NCBI RefSeq assembly: GCF_000187895.1
Contig: NZ_DS990123.1
Coordinates: forward strand, 1-64,000
Direction: 5' to 3'
DNA: 64,000 bases
From: Phocaeicola plebeius DSM 17135
GTDB taxonomy: Bacteria; Bacteroidota; Bacteroidia; Bacteroidales; Bacteroidaceae
Every line of letters begins with the position of its first letter. Positions within the stretch are counted from its first letter, which is position 1. The position numbers and the translations under genes are program-made. Below the pieces are notes generated by a model that saw only the letters and a program-made list of their open reading frames with translations, ran no database searches and was not told the DNA's origin. Below are positions 8,735 to 15,930 of this stretch, piece by piece.

Positions 8735-8766
8735 AGTGTAACCTTTTACTTTGCCCTGCGTCTAAA
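8735..8766 (+). promoter_or_regulatory. ECF-type promoter of the sigma factor gene (autoregulation)
   Basis: AGTGTAACC (8735-8743), 14 nt, GCGTCTAAA (8758-8766), identical in both boxes and spacer length to the divergent promoter at 8705-8674. The spacer sequences differ, so selection on the boxes is the likely reason for identity. The -10 box ends only 7 nt before the ATG at 8774, which suggests a leaderless or nearly leaderless mRNA. Confidence 0.7.
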
Positions 8767-8773
8767 AGGCATC

Positions 8774-9319
8774 ATGAATCACGAGGAACTACATATCATT
8801 GCATCTATCCTAAGTGGACGAACCGAACAGTTCGCCTACTTTCTCGACACCTACGGACCGCAGGTTTTCCACCTGATAGTCCGCATGGTTGGCTCACCGG
8901 AAGATGCAGAAGAGCTGACACAAGACTGCTTTATGAAAGCCTTCACCCACCTTTCCTCTTTTCATGGAGACAGCAGTTTCTCTACCTGGATTTACCGCAT
9001 TGCCTACAATGAAGCGACTTCCGCACTCCGGAAAAAAGACAAAGAACTGCTTTCATTCGACGACCGGATGTGGAACAGTCTTTCAGATACAGAAATAGAT
9101 GAGGAACTGGATACCGAAAACGAAGTGCAGATTCAAAAATTACAGCAGGCACTCACCCAGCTCAAGCCCGATGAACAGGCACTCGTTACCCTGTTCTATG
9201 AAGAAGAAAAAAATATAGAAGAAATAGCCTACATCTTTCATCTGACAGAAAGTAACGTAAAAGTAAAACTGCACCGCATCCGAAAAAAGTTATGTAACTT
9301 AATGAAAGAGGAGATTTAA
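8774..9319 (+). CDS. ECF (sigma-70 family) RNA polymerase sigma factor
   Basis: 181 aa with the start placed at 8774; an in-frame ATG at 8609 would add 55 residues without family resemblance and would run through the promoter. Region 2 (about residues 20-88) includes the core-binding/-10 recognition stretch GSPEDAEELTQDCFMKAF and FSTWIYRIAYN. Region 4 (about 120-178) has the helix-turn-helix EEIAYIFHLTESNVKVKLHR that reads the -35 element. Length and layout match ECF sigma factors, which control extracytoplasmic stress responses. It is followed after 3 nt by a small membrane protein that may be its anti-sigma factor. Matching ECF-type promoters upstream of this gene and of the divergent DUF6249 gene suggest autoregulation. 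Confidence 0.92.
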   Translation: MNHEELHIIASILSGRTEQFAYFLDTYGPQVFHLIVRMVGSPEDAEELTQDCFMKAFTHLSSFHGDSSFSTWIYRIAYNEATSALRKKDKELLSFDDRMWNSLSDTEIDEELDTENEVQIQKLQQALTQLKPDEQALVTLFYEEEKNIEEIAYIFHLTESNVKVKLHRIRKKLCNLMKEEI

Positions 9320-9322
9320 GAC

Positions 9323-9682
9323 ATGAGAACAACAGATAAAGGACTTCAGAAGGCCATAAAAAGGCAGCCCCATTACAAGCTGCCTAGTAATTTCAGCTAC
9401 CGCATGATGCAAAAGATACAAGAGGAAAGTATCTTACGCGAAAAACGGCAGGAAAAAAGAATGTTCATCCTCTTCCTTGTCTTCGCCATACTCAGCGGGG
9501 GAAGTTGCATCGGATTTTTTATATGGAAATACGGAGCAGCCTTCATCAGCTATTGGCACACCTGCAAGGAAATACTTCCGGACTCCCATACGCTCCTTTT
9601 CTACCTGCCCACGCTCTGTGCCCTCTGTCTGCTGTACTTCTTCGACCGATGGCTACGAAAGAAAATGCATAAAACAGTTTAA
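9323..9682 (+). CDS. Small membrane protein, candidate anti-sigma factor
   Basis: 119 aa. A basic cytoplasmic N-terminus of about 45 residues (LPSNFSYRMMQKIQEE, then REKRQEKR) precedes a membrane helix at about 46-68 and another at about 90-106, ending in a basic tail. Spacing of 3 nt after the sigma factor gene indicates translational coupling. Bacteroidota ECF operons often end in a membrane protein with a short cytoplasmic N-terminal domain that holds the sigma factor; the LPxxFxxRMMxKI pattern occurs in such proteins. No zinc-binding HxxxCxxC motif is seen. The anti-sigma role is therefore inferred from context only. Confidence 0.65.
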   Translation: MRTTDKGLQKAIKRQPHYKLPSNFSYRMMQKIQEESILREKRQEKRMFILFLVFAILSGGSCIGFFIWKYGAAFISYWHTCKEILPDSHTLLFYLPTLCALCLLYFFDRWLRKKMHKTV

Positions 9683-9699
9683 AAACTGTACCATACTAA

Positions 9700-9731
9700 A
9701 AAGGGCGAATCTCATTCGAAATTCGCCCTTT
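9700..9731. terminator. Bidirectional terminator between the sigma operon and the acyl-CoA dehydrogenase
   Basis: AAAGGGCGAAT (9700-9710) and ATTCGCCCTTT (9721-9731) form a perfect 11-bp stem with a 10-nt loop, with A/T-rich flanks. It lies between convergent genes and can serve both strands. Confidence 0.85.
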
Positions 9732-9755
9732 CCATTTCTATATCAATCAGAAATC

Positions 9756-11462
9756 TTATTTCCGATAGCTTTCCAATTCTTCTGCCTGGAACTTACGGAT
9801 GAAGTTGAAATGCTTTTCTACCTCAGATTCAGCGTAGTTCACATACACGTTCAATGACTTGCCGAACATGTCAGGAGCCTTTGTCGCATCCTGCAAGAGC
9901 AGATGGCTCATCACGCACACGGCTGCCATCTCATACAAACGACGAGATACCAGATCCAGCAATTCCTGGTTCTGTGCTTCCTTCACTGCATTGGTACATG
10001 CTTCCAGCTTACGAGTCATATCCTTGATACGATTCATATAACCTTCAAATTCCGGAGCACAAGGAATCAGTTCATATTCATGCAAAGTAGCCGCATACGA
10101 ACCGTTTGTTACGTAACGGATGGCAGCTACTGTCTGCAACTGGGTAGTACCTTCATAGATGCTGGTGATACGGGCATCACGATAGATACGCTGACAAGCA
10201 TATTCCATCATGAAACCTGAACCGCCGTGTACCTGAATACAGTCGTATGCATTCTGGTTGGCATATTCAGAGTTCATACCTTTTGCCAGCGGAGTAAAGC
10301 TGTCGGCCAGTTTTGCATAACGTTTCTGTTCCTGACGTTCTTCCGGAGTCAGCTTGCGTTCACGGGCAATGTCATCCAACGCTTTGTAGATGTCCACGTA
10401 ACGAGAAGTCTGATACAACAACGCACGACCTGCATCCAGTTTTGCCTTGATAGTAGCCAGCATGTCATACACAGCAGGGAATTCGATAATTGCCTTACCG
10501 AACTGTTTACGGTCTTTTGCGTATGCCAAAGCCTCATCGTAAGCAGCCTGGCTCAAACCTACAGACTGAGCGGCAATACCCAGACGGGCACCGTTCATCA
10601 ACGCCATGACGTACTTAATCAAACCTAACTTACGTTCACCGCAAAGTTCGGCCTTTGCATTCTTGTAAACCAATTCACAAGTAGGAGAACCATGAATACC
10701 CAACTTGTTTTCAATACGACGTACGTCTACTCCACCATCGTTCTTGTCATAGATGAACATAGACAATCCACGACCGTCGTGTGTACCTTCTTCCGAACGA
10801 GCCAATACCAGGTGAAGGTTTGCATCACCGTTTGTAATGAAACGTTTCACACCGTTCAGGCGCCAGCAATTGTTAGCTTCATCGTATGTAGCTTTCAGCA
10901 TCACACTCTGAAGGTCGGAACCTGCATCCGGTTCAGTCAAGTCCATTGACATAGTTTCACCGGCACAGATACGCGGAATGAAACGGCTGTGCTGATCTTC
11001 GTTACCGAATTCATAAAGTGTTTCGATACAGTCCTGAAGTGACCAGATGTTACCGAAACCGGCATCAGCCTGAGCCACGATTTCTGCACACATGGTGTAC
11101 GGAGTAATCGGGAAGTTCAAGCCACCGTAACGGCGCGGCATAGTCATACCATTCAAACCAGCTTTCACCATTGCATCCAGGTTGGCCTTTGTACCGGAAG
11201 CGTATTCCACGCGACCGTTTGCGCAATGTGGACCTTCTTCGTCCACTCCTTCTGCATTGGCTGCAATTACTTCACCTGTAATTTCACCGGTAATTTCCAA
11301 TACTTTATCGTAAGAGTCGACTGCATCCGCATAGTCCTGCGGTGCGTAGTCATACTCGTCTTTATCTCTGTAATCGCGTTCTTTCAACTGACAGATACGC
11401 TCCATCATCGGATTGTTCAAGTGGAACTTGAGTTCCGGATGTTCTGTATAAAAGTTTGCCAT
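9756..11462 (-). CDS. Acyl-CoA dehydrogenase (ETF-dependent, long form)
   Basis: 568 aa flavoenzyme that oxidises acyl-CoA to enoyl-CoA (or works in reverse with ETF). The acyl-CoA dehydrogenase core spans about residues 75-450: DLTEPDAGSDLQ (FAD/substrate loop, about 175-186), the C-terminal domain with DRKQFGKAIIEFPAV (about 320) and QVHGGSGFMMEY, and IYEGTTQLQ, whose Glu is the usual catalytic base. A C-terminal extension of about 120 residues makes it longer than the usual 380-aa enzymes and matches the long Bacteroidota type. Its ATG overlaps the TAA of etfA by one base (TAATG), so the two are translationally coupled. ETF is the electron acceptor by context. The acyl chain specificity is not visible. 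Confidence 0.93.
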   Translation of the reverse strand: MANFYTEHPELKFHLNNPMMERICQLKERDYRDKDEYDYAPQDYADAVDSYDKVLEITGEITGEVIAANAEGVDEEGPHCANGRVEYASGTKANLDAMVKAGLNGMTMPRRYGGLNFPITPYTMCAEIVAQADAGFGNIWSLQDCIETLYEFGNEDQHSRFIPRICAGETMSMDLTEPDAGSDLQSVMLKATYDEANNCWRLNGVKRFITNGDANLHLVLARSEEGTHDGRGLSMFIYDKNDGGVDVRRIENKLGIHGSPTCELVYKNAKAELCGERKLGLIKYVMALMNGARLGIAAQSVGLSQAAYDEALAYAKDRKQFGKAIIEFPAVYDMLATIKAKLDAGRALLYQTSRYVDIYKALDDIARERKLTPEERQEQKRYAKLADSFTPLAKGMNSEYANQNAYDCIQVHGGSGFMMEYACQRIYRDARITSIYEGTTQLQTVAAIRYVTNGSYAATLHEYELIPCAPEFEGYMNRIKDMTRKLEACTNAVKEAQNQELLDLVSRRLYEMAAVCVMSHLLLQDATKAPDMFGKSLNVYVNYAESEVEKHFNFIRKFQAEELESYRK

Positions 11463-12481
11463 TATTTACTGTTCTTTTTATAATACTTAATCATTTTCGG
11501 AATAACCTCTTCCACTGTGCCGTTGATGACATAATCGGCAATTGCATTGATAGGTGCATTTTCATCGTTGTTCACAGAAATGATGATACCTGCATCCTGC
11601 ATACCGGCAATGTGCTGAATCTGTCCGGAGATACCACAAGCGATGTACAGTTTAGGATGTACGGTCACACCTGTCTGACCAATCTGACGGTCGTGGTCGC
11701 AGAAACCGGCATCTACTGCTGCACGGCTGGCACCTACTTCTGCATGAAGTTCCTTAGCCAGTTCGAACAACATATCGAAACCTTCCTTGCTACCCATACC
11801 GTAACCACCGGCAATTACAATCGGAGCACCTTTCAGGTTGTGTTTAGCCTTTTCTACGTGACGGTCGATTACTTTCACTACGTAATCAGTTTCAGGCACG
11901 TATTTCGCTACGTCGTGACGAATCACTTCACCCTGATAATTGGCATCTACGATTTCTTTCTTCATCACACCTTCACGTACGGTAGCCATCTGCGGACGAT
12001 GTTCCGGATTGATAATGGTAGCCACAATGTTACCACCGAAGGCCGGACGAATCTGATACAGCAGGTTTTCGTAAGTGATACCGTTTTTCTTGTCTTCATG
12101 GTTACCGATTTCCAGCTGCGTACAGTCGGCAGTCAGACCACTTGTCAGTGCAGAAGACACACGCGGACCCAGGTCACGACCAATTACGGTAGCACCCATC
12201 AAACAAATCTGCGGTTTTTCTTCCTTGAACAAGTTGACAAGAATAGAAGTATGAGGAAGTGAAGTATAAGGGAACAAGCCCGGAGCATCGAACACATGTA
12301 CACGGTCTACTCCGTATGGCAAAACTTGTTTTTCTACATCTGCAAGGTCTGTACCGGCACAGATAGTTTCCAGCTGACATCCCAGCTGAGTGGCCAACTT
12401 ACGACCTTTGGTTAAAAGTTCGAGACTGACATCGGCAACGTGCTTGCCTTCCATCTCACAATATACAAATACGTTATTCAT
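11462..12481 (-). CDS. etfA: Electron transfer flavoprotein, alpha subunit
   Basis: 339 aa. The N-terminal domain (about residues 1-190) resembles the adenine-nucleotide-alpha-hydrolase fold. The C-terminal FAD-binding domain (about 205-330) carries IVIAGGYGMGSKEGF, VGASRAAVDAGF and QIGQTGVTVHPKLYIACGISG, the signature of EtfA/FixB, and ends in a SVNNDENAPI-type segment and VPKMIKYY-like tail. It forms a heterodimer with EtfB (gene 5 nt upstream) and passes electrons from the acyl-CoA dehydrogenase to the quinone pool or another partner. Whether this ETF bifurcates electrons cannot be settled from motifs alone. Confidence 0.95.
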   Translation of the reverse strand: MNNVFVYCEMEGKHVADVSLELLTKGRKLATQLGCQLETICAGTDLADVEKQVLPYGVDRVHVFDAPGLFPYTSLPHTSILVNLFKEEKPQICLMGATVIGRDLGPRVSSALTSGLTADCTQLEIGNHEDKKNGITYENLLYQIRPAFGGNIVATIINPEHRPQMATVREGVMKKEIVDANYQGEVIRHDVAKYVPETDYVVKVIDRHVEKAKHNLKGAPIVIAGGYGMGSKEGFDMLFELAKELHAEVGASRAAVDAGFCDHDRQIGQTGVTVHPKLYIACGISGQIQHIAGMQDAGIIISVNNDENAPINAIADYVINGTVEEVIPKMIKYYKKNSK

Positions 12482-12486
12482 AGTCT

Positions 12487-13374
12487 TTATCCGATAGTAT
12501 GGTTAGCCAACAGTTCAACAATCAAGTTTTCTACATCTGCATCGCTGCCGGTAAGCGTCTTGCTTTCCTTTGCCTGGAAGATGATGTTCTCAATCTTCTT
12601 TACCTTAGTCGGAGAACCCGACAGACCGCATTGTTTCGTATCACCGTTTACATCGGCTACACTCCATTCTGTGATATTCAGATAAGGACGGCTTTCATAC
12701 AAAGAAGCATAAGGCAATTCAGCTCCGTCTTTAGTAATGGCAGCCTTTTCCTGACCACCCAGTGCACGTTTGTACTTCTGTACCAGTTTCGCATTGCGCG
12801 GACGGCAAGGAGCCGCACTACCGTTTACAGTCAATACAATCGGAAGCGGACCTTCTACAGTTTCCACACCTCCGTCGATATGGCGTTTCACACGGATACG
12901 TCCGTCTTTTACCTCCTGAATTTCTTCTACGTAAGTCACCTGAGGCAAACCTAATTTTTCTGCTACCTGAGGACCGACCTGTGCGGTATCACCATCGATA
13001 GCCTGACGTCCACCCACGATGATGTCATATTCACCAATCTTGCGGATAGCTGTTGCCAGCGCATACGAAGTAGCCAGCGTATCTGCTCCGGCAAAAGCAC
13101 GGTCTGTCAGCAAATAACCGTTGTCTGCTCCTCTGTATAATCCTTCGCGGATAATTTCAGCGGCACGACCCGGACCCATTGTCAGGATAGTTACAGTAGA
13201 ACCAGGATGTGTGTCTTTCAGTCTGAGTGCCTGTTCCAGGGCATTCAAGTCTTCCGGATTAAAAATCGCCGGAAGTGCTGCACGGTTAATTGTACCGTCA
13301 GCATTCATGGCATCTTTTCCCACACAGCGTGTATCGGGAACCTGTTTAGCCAATACTACAATTTTCAAACTCAT
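12487..13374 (-). CDS. etfB: Electron transfer flavoprotein, beta subunit
   Basis: 295 aa. The N-terminus MSLKIVVLAKQVPDT and the motifs FNPEDLNALEQALRLKD, LTMGPGRAAEIIREGLYRGAD and IVGGRQAIDGDTAQVGPQVAE are characteristic of EtfB/FixA and line the AMP or second-flavin site. It is first in the etfB-etfA-acyl-CoA dehydrogenase operon. A promoter matching the Bacteroidota consensus (13412-13441) lies inside the tail of the upstream gene, about 32 nt before the start. ETF beta is slightly longer than the typical 250-265 aa, with a C-terminal extension. Confidence 0.95.
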   Translation of the reverse strand: MSLKIVVLAKQVPDTRCVGKDAMNADGTINRAALPAIFNPEDLNALEQALRLKDTHPGSTVTILTMGPGRAAEIIREGLYRGADNGYLLTDRAFAGADTLATSYALATAIRKIGEYDIIVGGRQAIDGDTAQVGPQVAEKLGLPQVTYVEEIQEVKDGRIRVKRHIDGGVETVEGPLPIVLTVNGSAAPCRPRNAKLVQKYKRALGGQEKAAITKDGAELPYASLYESRPYLNITEWSVADVNGDTKQCGLSGSPTKVKKIENIIFQAKESKTLTGSDADVENLIVELLANHTIG

Positions 13375-13393
13375 TAGATTCTTTATTTTGGTA

Positions 13394-13972
13394 TTAGTAA
13401 ATTCTTGTCGGCAAATTTAATGAAAGCATTTGTTCCGCAAAAAGATATGAAGAAAATTTAAGTGTATTCTCCACATCTTCACTCAACTGTGAATAGGTGG
13501 CAATGGGATTATCGGAATACATGGACACAACCGTTCCATCCCTCCTGCAAACATACACCCGGGGAATTCCGCTCGTAGAAAACAATTCATACACCCGCCG
13601 GTCATCCTGTGCCGAATAGGGTATGGTCAGAGAGTTCTTCTCCCAGTAATCTGCTACTTCCTCTTCGCTTTCCTCCCGGCTGATGGCATAGATAGCAACC
13701 TCTTCATTCGCAGCATATTCTTCATATAATCGCTGAATAACCGGTAATTCTTTCTGGCAATCCGGACATTCCGTATGAAAGAAAATCAATACAGCTACCT
13801 TTCCCTTAAGAGACTGCGTACTCAGCTCTGAGCCATCATTCAAAACGACCGAAAAATCCGGCAACACATCGCCCGGCTCCACTATATTCTCACCAGCCGA
13901 AACCTCTTCACGGATGCAGGAAAACAACAAGCACCCCAATAACACGAAAAAAATACTTGACCAATACTTCAT
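13394..13972 (-). CDS. Thioredoxin-like (TlpA/ResA family) lipoprotein
   Basis: 192 aa from the ATG at 13972; eight more in-frame residues (from 13996) would put charged/aromatic residues before the signal. A lipoprotein signal (MKYWSSIFFVLLGCLLFSC) puts the lipidated Cys at about 19. The thioredoxin fold follows: PDFSVVLNDG, then LKGKVAVLIFFHTECPDCQKELP with the redox pair CPDC (a variant of CxxC), and SGIPRVYVCRRDG with the cis-Pro. It probably reduces or isomerises disulfides, or carries electrons, at the outer face of a membrane. It is transcribed separately from the etf genes although only 19 nt away. Confidence 0.82.
   Translation of the reverse strand: MKYWSSIFFVLLGCLLFSCIREEVSAGENIVEPGDVLPDFSVVLNDGSELSTQSLKGKVAVLIFFHTECPDCQKELPVIQRLYEEYAANEEVAIYAISREESEEEVADYWEKNSLTIPYSAQDDRRVYELFSTSGIPRVYVCRRDGTVVSMYSDNPIATYSQLSEDVENTLKFSSYLFAEQMLSLNLPTRIY
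13412..13441 (-). promoter_or_regulatory. etfB operon promoter
   Basis: Minus strand: TTTG (13441-13438), 18 nt, TAAATTTG (13419-13412). It overlaps the last codons of the thioredoxin-like gene (stop at 13394). The expected start is near 13406. Confidence 0.6.
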
Positions 13973-14000
13973 ACGGTAAAGATAAACAAGATACACAAGT

Positions 14001-14031
14001 TTTGCAAACTCTAAGAACTTGTTTATCTTTG
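14001..14031 (+). promoter_or_regulatory. Promoter of the MscS-type channel gene
   Basis: TTTG (14001-14004), 19 nt, TATCTTTG (14024-14031): exact match to the Bacteroidota consensus. The start would be near 14037, 20 nt before the ATG at 14057. Confidence 0.75.
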
Positions 14032-14056
14032 ACTCCTGAAAAAGACTTTATAAAAT

Positions 14057-15271
14057 ATGAATACAATGAATCAGGAAACTGCGCAACTTCTCCAGCAAAT
14101 CGGAATTGAGAAGTCTGATTTAAACTGGACTACACAAGTTGTACTCATCTTAGCCATCTTACTGGTATCTTATCTTACTACACTAATCTTCCGCCATCTT
14201 ATCATGCCGGCCGTACGAAAAATTACAGCCCGTACCAAAGCCACGTGGGACGACTATCTGTTCAATGACAAGATGATGAAAGCCTCTTGCCGGATGATTC
14301 CACCTATCACCTGGTACATCCTGCTCCCTTTTGCCTTTGATGACAAATCGGCCTACCTACTTCAAATCCTATTGAAAATCTGTCTGATTTATCTCATCAT
14401 CACGGCACTCATGCTGATTAAATGCTTTCTGGACTCTCTCTACGAAATATCCAGTGAGCATGAAGCCTTAAAGAATCGTCCGCTCAAAGGTATCTACCAG
14501 ATGATAAATCTGGTATCCATCGGAATAGGTATCATTCTTATCATCAGCGTCTTGATTGACCGGAACGCCACCGCTATCCTGACCGGACTCGGTGCCTCGG
14601 CCGCCATTCTGATGTTGATTTTCAAAGACAGTATTCTGGGATTAGTGGCCGGCGTGCAGCTTTCGGCCAACGACATGCTCCGTCCGGGCGACTGGATAAC
14701 CATGACCAAATACGGTGCCGACGGTTACGTGATTGAAGTGTCGCTGACTACCGTAAAAGTACAGAACTTCGACAAAACCATCACCACGATTCCTCCTTAT
14801 GCACTGGTCAGTGACTCGTTCCAAAACTGGAGGGGCATGCGCGAATGTGGAGGTCGCCGCATCAAACGCTCACTGTTTATCGACATGACTACCGTACATT
14901 TCTGTACACCGGAAGAAGTGAACCGATTCGTACAAAAAGGATGGATAACTGCTCCAACCGAAGGAAATGAACCACCTGTCAACCTACACGTGTTCCGCGA
15001 ATATGCCCTCAAATACATCAGCAGCCATCCCGAAGTGAATCACAACCTGATGCAGATGGTCCGCCAGTTGCAGCCCACCACCGAAGGTATCCCCGTAGAA
15101 ATCTACTGTTTCTCGAATACCCCCGACTGGATTCCATACGAAACCCTGCAAGGCGAAATCTTTGACCACCTGATAGCCATGATACCGGAATTCGGCCTGC
15201 ATATCTTCCAGCGCCCGGCCGGAACCGATTTTCAACCCAATGAGAAAAATGAATTTCTAACTTCAAAATAA
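14057..15271 (+). CDS. MscS-family mechanosensitive ion channel (YbdG-like)
   Basis: 404 aa. Five membrane helices are visible: residues about 27-47, 75-95, 103-125, 152-172 and the pore helix at 177-207. The pore helix has the small-residue pattern TGLGASAAILMLIFKDSILGLVAG. It is followed by the MscS beta domain (RPGDWITMTKYGADGYVIEV, TTIPPYALVSDSFQNWRGM) and a C-terminal alpha/beta region to about 395. The length and the WRGM...GGRRIKRSL segment resemble E. coli YbdG, which gates under mild osmotic downshock. It acts in the inner membrane as a safety valve. Six bases separate it from the next gene, so the two may be co-transcribed. Confidence 0.92.
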   Translation: MNTMNQETAQLLQQIGIEKSDLNWTTQVVLILAILLVSYLTTLIFRHLIMPAVRKITARTKATWDDYLFNDKMMKASCRMIPPITWYILLPFAFDDKSAYLLQILLKICLIYLIITALMLIKCFLDSLYEISSEHEALKNRPLKGIYQMINLVSIGIGIILIISVLIDRNATAILTGLGASAAILMLIFKDSILGLVAGVQLSANDMLRPGDWITMTKYGADGYVIEVSLTTVKVQNFDKTITTIPPYALVSDSFQNWRGMRECGGRRIKRSLFIDMTTVHFCTPEEVNRFVQKGWITAPTEGNEPPVNLHVFREYALKYISSHPEVNHNLMQMVRQLQPTTEGIPVEIYCFSNTPDWIPYETLQGEIFDHLIAMIPEFGLHIFQRPAGTDFQPNEKNEFLTSK

Positions 15272-15277
15272 AAAACA

Positions 15278-15646
15278 ATGGAAACAGGACTTACATACAG
15301 CAGCACCGTACAGGTAAATTCCACCAACACCGCCCTGGCACTCGGCTCAGGAGATATAGAAGTGTTTGCTACCCCCGCATTGGTAGCCTTAATGGAAAAC
15401 GCTGCCATGAATGCTGTAAAACCCGTACTCCCGGAAGGCTCTACCACCGTGGGTGCCATGATTCAAACCTCGCATCTCAAACCCTCCGGTCTGAACGAAG
15501 AAGTGACCGCTACCGCGGAACTCACAGAAATAGAAGGACGGAAACTTACCTTCAAAGTTAGTGCATCCGACAGCAAAGGACTGGTGGGAGAAGGGATTCA
15601 CATCCGCTACATAGTGGACAGGGAACGTTTCCTGAGCAAACTTTAA
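15278..15646 (+). CDS. Hotdog-fold acyl-CoA thioesterase (FlK-like)
   Basis: 122 aa, the usual size of a single hotdog domain. FATPALVALMENAAMNAV carries the helix with a Glu typical of the FlK-type catalytic site, and MIQTSHLKPSG holds the conserved His. Together with a Thr or Ser, these residues hydrolyse a small acyl-CoA in fluoroacetyl-CoA thioesterase. The true substrate in gut bacteria is unknown. The start ATG is 6 nt after the channel gene stop, so it is likely a second gene of that operon, although a functional link is not evident. Confidence 0.85.
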   Translation: METGLTYSSTVQVNSTNTALALGSGDIEVFATPALVALMENAAMNAVKPVLPEGSTTVGAMIQTSHLKPSGLNEEVTATAELTEIEGRKLTFKVSASDSKGLVGEGIHIRYIVDRERFLSKL

Positions 15647-15723
15647 CAGCACACAATTGTCTACCATAGATTTATAGACAGACTACTGCATCAACAGTAG
15701 AACCCTAAAACATCATTTACGTT

Positions 15724-15780
15724 TTTCATTCTGCACCCCTAAGTTTTCCGGTGCGAAAACCTAGAGATGCAGAATGAGAA
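15724..15780. repeat. Intergenic inverted repeat (CCTA-GTTTTC family)
   Basis: TTTTCATTCTGCA-type arm (about 15723-15735) pairs with TGCAGAATGAgAA (15768-15780). Inside it, CTAAGTTTTC and GAAAACCTAG form a second, nested stem. Similar CCTAnGTTTTC/GAAAACnTAGG elements occur at 30307-30359. The function is unknown; it may be a degenerate intergenic repeat. Confidence 0.5.
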
Positions 15781-15868
15781 ACATAAGGTTCCGCAAGGGA
15801 AAACATAAAAAACAAAAGTCGAAATACCACTTATCTCCTTCGTATTTTTTCAATTAGTGTAAAAAAGA

Positions 15869-15907
15869 AATCCCTGAAGCAAGGATATTTCACTTGCTTC
15901 AGGGATT
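15869..15907. terminator. Bidirectional terminator (thioesterase / AspT-type transporter)
   Basis: AATCCCTGAAGCAAG (15869-15883) and CTTGCTTCAGGGATT (15893-15907) form a perfect 15-bp stem with a 9-nt loop between convergent genes. Adenine and thymine tracts flank it. Confidence 0.85.
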
Positions 15908-15930
15908 CTTCTATATACATATTTGTTACA

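Noticed and set aside
8609..8773. Upstream start for the ECF sigma factor
   Set aside because: It would translate through both ECF promoters and add 55 residues absent from the family.
11456..12262. 268-aa plus-strand frame opposite etfA
   Set aside because: No family resemblance, Cys/Phe/Tyr/His-rich composition; etfA on the other strand is certain.
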